A stretch of DNA of 64,000 bases, taken from positions 25,042,716 through 25,106,715 of the forward strand of contig NC_035176.2 of NCBI RefSeq assembly GCF_001659605.2, written 5' to 3'. Made by a program: the position numbers and the translations under genes. The notes under the pieces are model-generated. The model did no database searches. It saw only the letters and a list, made by a program, of their open reading frames with translations, and was not told where the DNA came from. The stretch is from Manihot esculenta. Its lineage: Eukaryota > Streptophyta > Magnoliopsida > Malpighiales > Euphorbiaceae. This document shows, piece after piece, positions 24,198-36,167 of this stretch. Positions within the stretch are counted from its first letter, which is position 1. Every line of letters begins with the position of its first letter.

Positions 24198-25290
24198 AGT
24201 TTTACAATTAGAGTAAATTTTAGCTAATAGATTTCATATCAATGGCCTATTTAACGGTATCTAACAATTAAACTAAATACTCTCAAATTTTTTATAAAAT
24301 AGATTTTAAAATTAGACAAACGATTAAGTTCTTTTAGTTATTAAAATAAAATTATAAAAGGGTTATTAAATAAATTAAAGTTAGATTTAACCAATAATAT
24401 TATGTGTTTAATAAATTATGTTTAATGAATATTTTTAATATATAAAATAGCTAATAAAAATATATATTAATTTATTATATTAGTATATAAATATAAAAAT
24501 AATAATTAGTATACAAAATACATAATAATTAAAAATATAATTATTTTTCATACACATACATCATTTTGATCATATAGTAATGTAGTAATTTTTAATATTT
24601 TATTAATGTAAAATTTTAATTTAAAAAAATATAATTAATAAATTTTGAAAGTGGTAATTACACAGTCCAAATAAGAATTAAAAATAAAAAATATAATTAT
24701 TAGTTGAACTTAATTTAGTGATTTGGATGACTATCGGTTATCAGCACATCTAATGATTAAATCAAACACTTTCTAAAAGTTATTTGTAAATTACAAAGTT
24801 TTACCAATCACTTATTTTTTATTTAGCCATTTTGAAAGAAAATAATTTAAATTCTTATAAAATGTTACAAAAATTTAATTTTTTTTAAATAAAAATTTTT
24901 TATATTAAAAGGTATTGTATTTCTACCTTTCGAAATTCGAAAGAATTGAATTAAATTAAATTCTCATAAAATCTTTAATTCCAAATAAAGGCTTAATGTT
25001 TGTTACCTATTATTGGTTGTTTTCGAAAATTAAATTAAATTTAGAATTTAATAAATAAAAATTTAATAAAATTTTAACCATTTTTTAAATTTTAGTTATT
25101 ATATTAAAAACTTAAATGTTTAGATGTAATTAGTAAAAACGTGAAAATTTTAACTTATTTTATAATTTCACCTAAATTTTACTTCTTTTGCTTCAATTTG
25201 CTTTGAAATGTTCTATGCATGCTAATCTAAATGAGAAATTGTATTATGCAATTTTTTTATATATAACAATTTTATTATAATTATTAATAG
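24198..25290. other. AT-rich intergenic spacer
   Basis: Low-complexity A/T-rich sequence between the solo LTR and the copia element; nothing coding seen. Confidence 0.7.
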
Positions 25291-25295
25291 TACAT

Positions 25296-28200
25296 TATAA
25301 TAAGATAAGAAATAATTAGACAATTTCAATATATTTCTTCATTTAAGTAATTGTGTATATATACAGATTACAATATCTTGTTAAGGCAACTTTTAATAAT
25401 CATTTATCAATCAATTAGCCTATGATTATGTAATCTACTATAATTATGTACAGATTATGTTCACACTCTAACACTCCCCTCAAGTTAGATCATAAATATT
25501 TATTATACCTAACTTGTTAAAAAAATATTCTATTTGAGACCCATTTAAAGTTTTAGTTAGTAGATCAGCCAGTTGCTCTCCTGTCTTCACATAACTGGTA
25601 GACGTTAAATTTTCTTGAATCTTCTCACGGATGAAATGACAATCAACTTCAATATGCTTAGTTCGTTCGTAGTATACTGAATTAGAAGAATTGTGAAAAG
25701 CAGCCTGATTATCATACCAAAGTTTCGCAGGTGATGCAACATCCATACCAACTTCATTCAGCAAATGATTTATCCACAGAATCTCACAAGTGGATTAAGC
25801 CATGGCACTATATTCTGACTCGGCACTGAATCTGGATATCACATTTGACTTCTTACTTTTTCAAATCACTAGGGTTCCGTCAACAAATACACAGTAGCTT
25901 GTAGTCGACCTTCTATCACTTTTGGATCCCACCTAGTCAGTATCAGAAGAACACTCAAGTGCAGTATGCCCATAATCACTGTAGAGTATATCGAGTCTAG
26001 GAGTCCCTTTTAGATAATATAGAATTTGTAAGACATATATTAGGAATCATTGGTGTGCTACATGGTTTACCTCCCATCTTCCCCGTTTCTACAAGTAAGT
26101 CAAGAACATACTTCCTTTAGGACAGAAAAATTCTCCTTTTACTCCTCAAGAATTCAATTTCTAAGAAATACTTAAGCTGATCCAAGTCTTTGGTACGAAA
26201 ACTCACATGCAAATAGTTTTTGAAAGAAGAGATCCCAGTACTATCAATCCTTGTAATGACAATATCATCAATATATACAAGGAGAATAATATTAGTATCT
26301 GAATTCTACAGAAGACTGAATGATTACACTTGCTTTTTTTCAACCCAAATTTTTGAACAACTTCACTGAACTTGCCAAACCATGCACGGGGACTCTGCTT
26401 CAAACCATACAAAGATTTCTTTAAATGGCAGACTTTTCCATACCCCCCCTGAGCAACAAACCCTGGTGGTTGCTCCATATACACCTCCTCTTGGAGGTCA
26501 CCATGTAAAAATGCATTCTTGATATATCTAATTGTTGTAAAAGCCAATGTTGAAAAGCAGTTAGAAAGATAAACAAGCAAACTGAGGTCATTTTTGCCAC
26601 AGGAGAAAAAGTATCAGAATAGTTAACGCCATAGATTTGGGCATAACCTTTAGCGACAAGACGGGCCTTAAGCTTCGCTATGGAACCATTTAGATTGAAT
26701 TTGATGGAAAAAACCTATTTACAGCCCACAGCCTTCTTGCCAGAGGGTAAATCAACTAGTTTCCAAGTATGATTTTCATTTAGAGTGTTGATCTCCTCAA
26801 ACATTACATTACGCCATCCAAAATGAGTCAGGGCCTCTTTAACTGTTTTAGGCAAAGAAATGGAATCTAGAGAGACAATTAAGGAGGTAGAAGAAGGAGA
26901 CAAGTGATCATAAGACAGAAAGTTAGCAACATAATAGGTCAATTTTCACTATCGTTTACCTTTATGAAGACTAATGAGGAGGTCAAGGTCACTCGGTAGT
27001 GGATCTGATAGCGAAGAAAATTCTAGTACAGGACATGTATTATCAAGTATTGGTCTCCGAGAGCAAACTTAAACAACTGACGGTTTAACAGGAGGCTAAG
27101 TATTAGGAGGAATGTTATCATCAGATTATACAGCAGAAGGCATACTCGAAGAGGTCCTACCATTAGATATGATTCTATAGATGAGCCACTCATCATCATC
27201 CTCTTGATCAGGAGAGGTCTGTGCAACAGGATAAAAAGGAATTTGCTTGGAAAATACTACATCTGTTGCGACCAGATATTTGTTGAGGTCTGGAGAATAA
27301 CACCGATACCCCATTTAAAGGTGAGAATATCCCAAAAAAACACACTTCAAAGCTTTAGGATCAAATTTAGTCATATGAGGTCTGACATCCCGAACATAGC
27401 AAGTACTGCCAAATAATCGTGGTTCGAGAGGAAATAATAGCTTCTTAGGAAAAAGGATATTATGTGGAGTATTACCATTTAGTACTGTAGAGAGCATGTG
27501 ATTAATGAGAAAGCATGTAGTAGAGACAGCATCAGCCCAAAATTGCTTAGGAACTTGCATTTGAAACAACAGAACTCTAGCAGTCTCAAGGAGATGTCGA
27601 TTCTTCCTTTCAGCTAACCCATTTTGAGTGTATGTATCAACACATGACGATTAGTGAAGAATACCATGTTGAGTCATATAAGCTTGGAATGATTCTGACA
27701 TACATTCTTTAGCATTGTCGCTCCACAAAATTTGCATAGAAACATTAAATTGAGTCTTGATTTCAGCACAGAAGGCAGAAAAATGAGAAAACACTTCTGA
27801 ACGATGCTTCATAAAATAAATCCAAGTCATTCTAGAATAATCATCCACAAAAGTGATAAAATATCTCAATTCAGTCTTAGATCCAATCGGATATGGGTCC
27901 TAAACATCTGAATGAACTAATTCAAAAGCAGACTCAGCTTGTTTATTGACTCTAGAACTTAAAGAGTTTCGATGATATTTTGCAAAATGACATGACTCAC
28001 ATTCCAGTAAAGATACCTTATGAAATTGAAGGCATAACTTCTTCAAAACCGATAAAGAAAGGTGTCCCAACCGATAATGTGCTTCAAACAGAGATACGAC
28101 ATTACAGCAGGCAACAGACTGAGGCACCCATGCATCCAAAATGTAGAGACCCCCAAATACATGTCTTTTACCAATAATTTGCTTCGTCATAAGATCCTGA

Positions 28201-29056
28201 ATGAGACAATGATCAAGAAAAAAGGAAACACAAGAATTTAGGTCTTTGGTAAGTTTACTCACAAAAATTAAATTAAAGGCAAGGTTAGGTAAACTCAGCA
28301 CAAATGATAGGGTAATAGAAAGAGTAGGTTTAACAGTCCCAGAACCATCAACATTATAGGTTGATCCATCAGCTATAATAACAGGAGAAGGTGTTTTATG
28401 AGATTGAAAACTAGTAAAAATATGAGGATTATCTGTCATGTGATCCGTGGCACCAAAATCAATGACTCATTTATATGAAGAGAAAATAAAACATGTTTTA
28501 CCTATCTCAGCCGCTACTGAAGATGTTGGAATAATTTTAATAATATGGGTTTTACTGTCAGAAACCATTTCAACTAAAATTCTATACTCCTATACCTTAA
28601 AACGAATTAAAGGAAGATAATAAAATCTAACCCAGTGAACAGTACCCGACGTGAACAGTTTAAAAAAATGTCCCCACCCAACACTCAAACAACAAACGAA
28701 CTGCAGATCTGACAATGGGGCTACAAGGCGATTTTGACGTCCTCCCTAGGTAGATGGTGAGAGATAAATATTATTCTAGATGGGTAATACAAAAGAACAG
28801 GAGTTGTAAGTCTTCAAAAATTTAAAACTTGACGGGAGAAAAAAAAAATAAATCTCTACAGGAATAGCTTTGATACCATGTAATAAGATAAGGAATAATT
28901 GAGCAATTTCAGTATATTTCTCTATTTTAGTAAGTGTGCATATATACAAATTATAAGATCTTGTTAAGAAAACTCCTAATAATTCTCTAACAATTAATTA
29001 GCCTATGACTATATAATCTCTTATAATTATGTACAGATTATGTTCATATTCTAATA
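25296..29056 (-). mobile_element. Ty1/copia element with 178-bp LTRs, gag-deleted and degenerate
   Basis: Two 178-bp LTRs (25296-25473 and 28879-29056) flank a minus-strand interior. Next to the right LTR a primer-binding site TGGTATCAAAGC (28867-28878) differs by one base from the initiator-tRNA-Met complement. Next to the left LTR is a purine tract CTTGAGGGGAG (25474-25484). Flanking 5-bp duplications are TACAT (25291-25295) and TACGT (29057-29061), one transition apart. Pol domains occur in copia order (integrase before reverse transcriptase) but are split by stops and frameshifts. Only about 440 bp separates the right LTR from the protease-like motif, so most of gag is missing. Confidence 0.9.
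25480..28475 (-). pseudogene. Broken copia pol: protease, integrase, reverse transcriptase, RNase H
   Basis: Read on the minus strand, the protease-like motif near 28450 is IDFGATDHMTDNP, with Phe where the active-site DSG Ser is expected and a stop codon two residues before it. A pre-integrase zinc-binding region follows (HYRLGHLS..C..C, 28439-27900). The integrase core lies at 27870-27315 (VDDYSRMTWIYFMKHRSEVF, SDNAKE, FWADAVSTTCFLINHMLS). The linker (LVDLPSGKKAVGCK) and reverse transcriptase follow ([41 protein letters not shown] in place of YVDDI), at 26940-26200. The RNase H domain is last (WYDNQAAFHN, HIEVDCHFIREK, ADLLTK) at 25764-25480. Multiple frameshifts make it non-functional. Confidence 0.85.
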
Positions 29057-29061
29057 TACGT

Positions 29062-30100
29062 TATACGTAAATCCTACTATTATTAATTATCAACACCTAA
29101 CTATTGTACACATGGCTGTATGTAATCATTTTTTCATCTAATTAGGACAAGATGTAGATTACATTTCACTTTCTCATTCTCTAGTTCTCTCAAGTCTCAA
29201 CCTGTTTATACTTTCATATTTCCCTAATTCTCTTGCTACAAATTTATTGTATGTATCTATAAAAATATATCAGTGCCTTTGCTTGATTAAGGTATTTTAT
29301 AAATGTGGTGAACATTTATATTAATATGTTCAAAATTTTCTCTATTCTATAAACCTCAAATCCTTTATCCTTAAATCCTTTAATTTTTAATTCATTTAAA
29401 ATATTTATAGCAATTTTATATTAAAGACTTTCTCTATTATATAAATTTAAAATACTTAACCTCTAAATTTTCTAATATCTAAAAAATCCCTTAATGATAA
29501 AAAAAATTACAATCATTATCTATTTTTCCTCCATCTCAAAGATTATTCATACCGTTCAATCACTTACAATTTGACTTTATGACATGTCATATCTCATCCT
29601 TTTATAATTAACCACTAATTAAATAAAACCGTTCAAACACAATCTCTTTCTAATTCAAAATTCTACATAAATAAAATTCTAATAGTAATAGACTCTCTAA
29701 TTTATTTTAAACTACTAATTCTATTTGGATTATAATTTCAAGAATCTCCCCTTATAAGTCAAATAGAATTGGTATTCACAATTTCTGTAAAAGTCAATCT
29801 TTTATTTGATACCACCTTGTGCAATTGATTATTGATGTTATTACGTACTTCAACTCACGATACTCTAATCAAATTACTTCTCTTCAATTCAAAAAGATTT
29901 TTTCTTTTAAGTTGCGGTCTTCATAATTACAAAAGCACTTCGACTAACTTTTGTAAATCCACATTGAATAGAAATCTATTACTTAAAGAATCTAATTTAC
30001 CTAAAAAAATTAAGTTCCTCTTATGCATAATTTACTTTATCGAATACTTTGACACAATCATTATGCAATTTGATCTTCGCTCTATCAATACCTTCAACTT
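29062..30100. other. AT-rich spacer without recognisable gene
   Basis: An open frame at 29832-30122 encodes a Leu/Asn/Lys/Phe-rich product with no recognisable domain and is judged fortuitous. Confidence 0.55.
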
Positions 30101-30102
30101 TC

Positions 30103-30512
30103 ATCTTACTCCTATTAGCTAGCTTTACTTGATTTCCTTTCTTCTCCTTAACTGCGTTAAGTCATTCCTTCTTTGAACAATTATGAAAAGGGTAAGGAGA
30201 ATCCATTATCTATTCATCTTGTAATGGATCATTTTTCTTTTCTTCATCATCATTCAAATTCATTACATCATATCCATCCTCCTCATTTGCAACTCCTCAT
30301 CTTACTCCTATCACCTAGCTTTACTTGATTTCCTTTCTTCTCCTTAACTGCGTTAAGTCATTCCTTAACTACGTTAAGTCATTCCTTCTTTGAACAATTA
30401 TGAAAAGGGTAAGGAGAATCCATTATCTATTCATCTTGTAATGGATCATTTTTCTTTTCTTCATCATCATTCACATTCATTACATCATATCCATCCTCCT
30501 CATCTGCAACTA
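30103..30512. repeat. Direct duplication of about 195 bp within the copia fragment
   Basis: CATCTTACTCCTAT..CTAGCTTTACTTGATTTCC begins at about 30103 and again at about 30298. Both copies continue through GAAAAGGGTAAGGAGAATCC and CATCCTCCTCAT. The second copy has an internal extra 20-bp TTAACTnCGTTAAGTCATTCC unit. Near identity suggests a recent local duplication. Confidence 0.75.
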
Positions 30513-31230
30513 CAACAATTCCTTCCTTTCTACAACTTTTCTTGAATTGTTTAAATTATGATTTCTTTCATCTTCTTATAGGTCTATCGAATATAACACA
30601 TCTCATGATAATAAAAAAAAATATTCTTTATTTATAAGTTCTACTTGTGGTCTCAAACTTGATCTGTTTCTTGAATTATTTACGCATGAATTGCTTCCTT
30701 TACAACTTGAATTAGCAACAAATGCTCCACCTTCATTGCCACCCCTCGTTTTCTTGAACTTTTGATTATCTACTATAATAACATCTTCTACTTTCAATAT
30801 CTCATTTCCAAATGTTAGGACCATTACTAAACTTTTATAGAATTGTAAGAGAGAGGTTAGAAATAAGAGAGGCTTTGTCTTCATCATCAATTTTTACTCC
30901 TACATTAGCTAATTAGATAATTAGTTTATTAAAAATATTAAAATAATCTCGAATATTGTACCTTTATCTATTATAAGTTAATACAATTTCTTTTTCAAAT
31001 ATACATCGTTTGTAAGTGACTTTGGTATGTATAAACTCTATAATTTCTTTGATAATACAATTAGTGAACTTTCTTTCTAGTGCATTGTACTTCACATCAA
31101 GGCTAGTGTCAATCTAATTATACTTACTATCCTTTGTTGAAACTCCTTCCAATCATTATCCTTAATCGTTGTCGGTTGTTTTTCATTCAAAACTTTAATT
31201 AATTATTATTATGCTAGGACATCCTTCACG
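30110..31230 (-). mobile_element. Ty1/copia gag-protease fragment, degenerate
   Basis: On the minus strand successive pieces match a copia gag: a WKEFQQ..RLTLALDVKYN region near 31170-31080, NKLII.LANVGVKIDDEDK near 30930-30890, then LVMVLTFGNEILKVEDVI and KTRGGNEGGAFVA at about 30830-30700. Further downstream (30520-30110) acidic residues lead to an IMDSPYPFHNC stretch resembling the protease entry, with stops on either side. Frames are broken many times, and no LTR was found beside it. A local duplication affects the protease part. Confidence 0.6.
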
Positions 31231-31632
31231 ATATTTTGTTACAGACTAAAATTATTTTTTTCTATTCAATGACACCACCTCAAAGAAAAATAATACAACC
31301 ACTATTTATTTTTTTCTCTCTCTCTCAGATCACTCACACTACTCAATCACTCACCACTTGGCTTTATTGCATGCCACACTCATTCAAGAGATCACTAATT
31401 ACTCTTCAATACAATTTTTTTCCTAATTAAAATTTTATTTAAAACTTGCTAAATAAAATTCTAAATAGATTTCCTATTTTATTTTAAACTACTGATTTTA
31501 TTTGCATTGTAATTCTACCATAGTCATTCCACTAAAATTCGTTATTAAATTATAACAATTTAATCATTGAAATTTCACTTTTTATAACAATTTAATCCCT
31601 TTTAACTTTAATGGTTTGCAATCATTTACTAT
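31231..31632. other. AT-rich spacer before the MULE insertion
   Basis: No coding region is supported; CT-rich and poly-T tracts only. Confidence 0.5.
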
Positions 31633-31641
31633 TTATAATTT

Positions 31642-32665
31642 GGATAAATTACTATGGGATCCCTAATTTAAGGAAAATTAACTAGTTGGTCCTTATAATT
31701 CTTAAAAACAATTAAAATATCCCTCATTATCATAAAATAGAACAAATTAGTCCTCCTGTAAAAAATTTCATCAGTCAAGGGAAGAGATACCAGTCAAAAG
31801 AGAGAGGATAATTTTTAATTACAAAAATAACCTTCTTCATTCTACCTCATTTTCGTTCTCAAGAACATCAAAATGCTCAATCAGATCTCCTACCTATACC
31901 TGATCTCCTCTCATACTTTGACATTGTGATAGAACTTGTGCAGCTAGTGATTTGCACCATCAGTGAGGGAGCAGCTCACCATTTGCGTGGTCAGTGAGGG
32001 AGCAACTTTCGATTTGTGTGGTTAATGAGGGAGCAGCTTCCAATTTACGTTGTCAGTGAGGGGGAGCAGCTCACAATTTGTATGGTCGGTGAGGGAGCAA
32101 CTTCCGATTTGCATCATCGGCGATGGAAGCTTTTTTCAGTCAAGCTCGATTAAGGTGAAATGCTACATGATGAAGAGAAAAGGAGTAGATGGGTCTCAAT
32201 CACTATCTTTTGTCGTCGAGAAGAGAAACGATAGTGATTAAAGAATGGTGTGTTTGTTTTCGCGAAGGATGTAGGTAAGACCATAGGGGTGGAGGCATGC
32301 AGTGGGAGAGAGAGAATCAAAGAATGGCTATACAATGCGATGTCGTGCCTTTGCCTCGCCATTTTTGGAGTTAGATTCAATTGGGTTTTCTTGGGGCTGA
32401 GGGTCCTTGATGAATTTTTGCCAATTGTAACTCTACCTACTCATTCCTTTTTTGTGTTTATATCCTTAAGCAACTACAAGGAAGTATGTTCTTTATTCTC
32501 ATATTATTTTGACATATTATATTTTGCAAATCAAAATTGCAAATTAGGTTGTGTTGATGATTATTCTATTTTAAGATAATGAGAAATATTTTAATTGTTT
32601 TTAAAAATTATAAGTATCAACTAGTTAATTTTTCTTAAATCCAGAGACCCCATAGTAATTTATTC
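31642..32665. mobile_element. Non-autonomous Mutator-like element (MULE), 1024 bp, 101-bp TIRs
   Basis: The left terminus 31642-31742 (GGATAAATTACTATGGG onward) and the reverse complement of the right terminus 32565-32665 (GAATAAATTACTATGGG onward) align over about 101 bp with roughly 85-90% identity by eye. Perfect 9-bp target duplications TTATAATTT flank it at 31633-31641 and 32666-32674, the length characteristic of Mutator transposition. The interior has higher GC than its surroundings, a 31-bp minisatellite, and no transposase. An open frame at 32250-32579 has no recognised domain; the interior could be captured host sequence (Pack-MULE). Confidence 0.88.
31941..32128. repeat. 31-bp minisatellite, six copies, inside the MULE
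   Basis: Units start at 31941, 31972, 32003, 32034 (33 bp), 32067 and 32098 (last one diverged). The pattern is CAGCTCACCATTTGCGTGGT plus CAGTGAGGGAG. The period is not a multiple of three, so a translated repeat is unlikely. Confidence 0.85.
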
Positions 32666-32674
32666 TTATAATTT

Positions 32675-33830
32675 TAATTTTACGAAGGATTTAGATTAAC
32701 TTTTTTAATTAACTATTGACTAATAGTAATTTTATTAAAATGATATATATATATATAAATTGCATAATTTTGAAAGAATTCAAAAGAAATAAATTCTTTT
32801 TCCTAAATTTTTGTATTTGTAACTAATAGTGTAAGAATTGAATTCTTGTGAGAATTGATTTGAATTAAAAATAAATCTTGTAAAAATATTAAAATTTGAT
32901 AAGAAATCATTTCACTTAAGACTATTTACACTAAAATTATTTAATAGCCTTTGTAAACTCTTTTTATTTTCCTTTTTTTTATCCTTTGATTTTTTATTAA
33001 TTTTAAATTTATTTCTTATTTTTAATTAATAATTACTCTTTATAAAAATTATTTTAATTTAATATTAACTATTAATACTTAATACATTTATAATTAATAA
33101 TAAGAAATTTATTTTATTATTTTGTTAATTTTAAAAAAATAATCTTTATATTTTAATGGTAAAATTTATAAAAAAAAATCAGATTTTAAATGTTATAAAA
33201 ATGTGAATAATTATTTTTCAAATGCATGTGATATAAAAATAAATATTTATTTTTAATTTAAAAATAATAAAAATAATGAATAAATTAAATTAATTTAAAT
33301 TTATTATTAATTTATTTAATATAAAAAATTCAATTGATTATTACATTTAAATTAATTTCAAATAAATAAATTTTTTATAAATAAAATAAATTAAATTCTA
33401 TTAATAGAATTCAATTTTTTTTTAATTAAAGAAGGGCTATATAACTTATTGTATGGGTTTGATTTGTTGTTTTTGATTTATTTTTTAAATAGTTACATCT
33501 TATTTATGTGGCAGTGTTTCAAATAACCTCATTTGAAAAAAATTTCTCCCAAGCCTGGGTAAGGGATATTTTTTTTTAATGGGCAAAAGCCCCATTTATC
33601 CATGCACTCACTTCTTATTAGATTTACCAAAAAGAATAAAAATTGAACTAACGAAGTTAGCACGATATAAATATGAAATATTTATTATTTAATTCTTAAA
33701 ATTTTTTATTATTAATAACCTACGCTCTCAATTTTAAAAAATATACTAAAATGTCTTTACATGACTAAATTATTATCGACTAAATACTTCTTTCCTCTTT
33801 TCCGTCTTCCTGAATCGTACAAATTATACT
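32675..33830. other. AT-rich intergenic spacer
   Basis: Low-complexity A/T sequence with a (TA)n run near 32744-32756 and a dispersed AT-rich repeat arm near 33680-33760; no gene supported. Confidence 0.65.
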
Positions 33831-33837
33831 TCTTTTC

Positions 33838-35016
33838 TTTATCTCCTCTGTGTCCAAAACAGGAAAGGTAGCCCCACTACAAGTGTATATATCAATTCCA
33901 TAGTTCCATCATCATTTGGCCTTGAATCCAACATTTTGCCATGGAATCGGGTGTTTGACCTATTAATCTCTTTTGTCAAACCCTTCAATCTAATAGCTCG
34001 TTCTTCTTCTGTCAAAGGAGCCTCGCGCCTTTCAGAGGGACAATACATCAACAAATTTTTGGCTGTGTAATTCTACGACACCAATGTGCTCGGTGGTTGA
34101 TCAAATGTCCCATAACCATCTGTAATCCTATTCCTCTTCGCATCCCCACTCAATTTAACATCCAGCTTTTCACCTTCTAACAAGTGCCCATGTTTCTCTG
34201 TCCTCTTCCTATTATCTTTCTCCAATATTTTTGAAAACCTATCACTATCCTCACTCGTATACCTCCATATGACCGTTAAACCACGGACATCTAGTCCATA
34301 GTTGAGTTTTTTGAGGGGGAGTCGGTTCCAAAACTCATTATAGCCTATTATATAAGCTCACTTAGTAGCACACTTTGACTTGATGGAAAGTAGAAGGGCA
34401 GACCCAGTTAAGCCCTATCAGCACGAATGCTAGCATGATGGCAGTTAACGTCTAGAACAAGGAAAAAAGAAAAAGAGAATTCACATCAAAATTCTTTTTT
34501 TTTTTTTTTGAATCTTAGATTATCACATCCTTAAGAAATGTTCAAACTCAATGAATCATCAACAAGGCTTACCAAACTCTTCATTACCAGAAAACTCCCT
34601 ATTTGCATCAGTAGAAGTTCTGTTATCAAATTCATCAAAGGGAGTGAAATTATGCATAAAAGTAGAACCTGGAGTTTGCATTTGTCCTCTGGTTTGAGCA
34701 CTCCCATCAGCATTGAAATTATTTTGCCTTTTGTCAGCGACGCTCAATGATCTTCAAATGTGCATCTCGTATTAGGATAGGATTGCCAGTTTTGACCGCT
34801 TCAAGCCAATCAAGCCGATCACGGAGTTTTGCGATGTCGGAGAAGAAGTCGCGTTCGATGATTTTCTCGATTGCGGCAACATAAATGTCCTCGTCGAGAA
34901 CAGAAGGGCACTTCCTAGGGTTTACAGGTGTACTGGTTGATGATGCATTGGAGATTTTGAGGATTTGGAGATAGGGATGATAGATGCCGAGGCGAGTGAA
35001 CTGCAGACACGAGCAT
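33838..35016 (-). pseudogene. ESS2: ESS2/DGCR14 (Es2 nuclear protein) pseudogene
   Basis: Minus-strand pieces in collinear order match the plant ESS-2/DGCR14 splicing-associated protein. The start-like ATG is at 35016 (MLVSAVHSPRHLSSLSP). The core VLDEDIYVAAIEKIIERDFF..LRDRLDWLEAVKTGNP follows in a shifted frame (34890-34740), then QTPGSTFMHNFTPFDEFD (about 34685-34630), then YTSEDSDRFSKILEK..RITDGYGTFDQPP (34250-34090), and NLLMYCPSERREAPLTEEERA..LTKEINRSNTRFHG (34054-33930). Breaks include a frameshift between the first two parts, another after the ERR stretch near 34745, a third near 34560, about 250 bp of unrelated sequence at 34270-34530, a TAG where Trp is expected near 34070, and loss of the C-terminal portion. 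The functional gene must lie elsewhere if the species retains one. Confidence 0.82.
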
Positions 35017-35099
35017 GGTGAATCAGGACTGGAGTTGGGGTCTTGGGCAAATTTTAATTTTAAAATTTTTTTCTCATTTTTCATCAATTTTTTAACCAA

Positions 35100-36160
35100 A
35101 AAAAAAATTAGTTGTGGATGATTTAATTATATAAAATATTTTTCAAAATTCATATATTAATTTATTAATAATGTTAAAATTTAGGAAGTGAATAATAAAT
35201 TTTTTTATAAATATTAATTTTAAATTACTTTGGTGCAGCCATGTGTCACGGGCAAAGTGATTTTTCAATGGGAAAAGCATTCAGATCGTGACACATGGTT
35301 GCTTTTCATTTGCTTCCCAAGTTTCCTAAGTTGGATGGGACAGTTCAATTCTCGTTGGATTTGATTGGTTTCATTTGTTGTGTAGGATTGATTTTGAAAT
35401 GGATTGGACTCTAAGGTTGCTTCTGGACTGGATTGGACCCTTATGTCTCTAAGCTTTTATGTGCTAGAAATATAGCATGTAAATACAAACTAGAGATGTG
35501 GGGTTCGATTTCATTTCAGAGTCTATATACCAAAATCATGCTAAAAATTTAATATAATTAAATAAGACAATACAATAACTTAGAATTTATAAAAATAATT
35601 AATATTAAATATTATGGTAGCTTGATTCAATTAATTTATTTAGTTAACAATTTAATTTTAATTACTAATATTAATCAAATAATCTAAGTAATTCAACTTT
35701 TTAAAACTCAAAATATTAAAATTTTCATTACCAATTCAATTAATATTCATCAAATATTTCCTTCTAATATTAAGATAAAATAATATTATTCAAGCAACTC
35801 AAACGTATTAATATTAATAATTGAACAATAAATTAAGTAAATAAAATCAACTTAAATAAATTAAATAAAATTACTAATTCAAACCATATCAAATCCCTAT
35901 AACACTTAAATTATTCATGGTTTAGAATTTATGAATAAATAAAATTCATAAACTTATCTAAAAATAATTCTGAAAAATAAATAAAAAAATAAGGAAAGGA
36001 AATAAAAACTTTAATTGCATAAATTTATCTTTACCGTGTAGAAATATCAAAAAGTGAGTAAAAATTTTAAAATTAAATATAAAATATTTAATAAAATTAA
36101 ATAAATATGATCCTAAAAATATATAATAATTTATGCAAATCATCACCACATCAAAGCTTA
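35100..36160. other. AT-rich intergenic spacer
   Basis: Mostly A/T-rich; contains the inverted repeat at 35235-35302. No coding sequence supported. Confidence 0.65.
35235..35302. repeat. Inverted repeat with 16-bp arms
   Basis: GCAGCCATGTGTCACG (35235-35250) and CGTGACACATGGTTGC (35287-35302) are complementary with one mismatch around a 36-base loop. It could be the core of a small MITE or a cruciform-capable site; no target duplication was located. Confidence 0.55.
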
Positions 36161-36167
36161 TAATATA

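Noticed and set aside
29832..30122. 96-codon plus-strand frame rich in Leu, Phe and Asn
   Set aside because: AT-driven composition and no family features; its end overlaps the copia fragment on the other strand.
32050..32579. Open frames inside the MULE
   Set aside because: The first is built from the 31-bp minisatellite. The second has no recognisable domain; kept only as possible captured sequence, not called as a gene.
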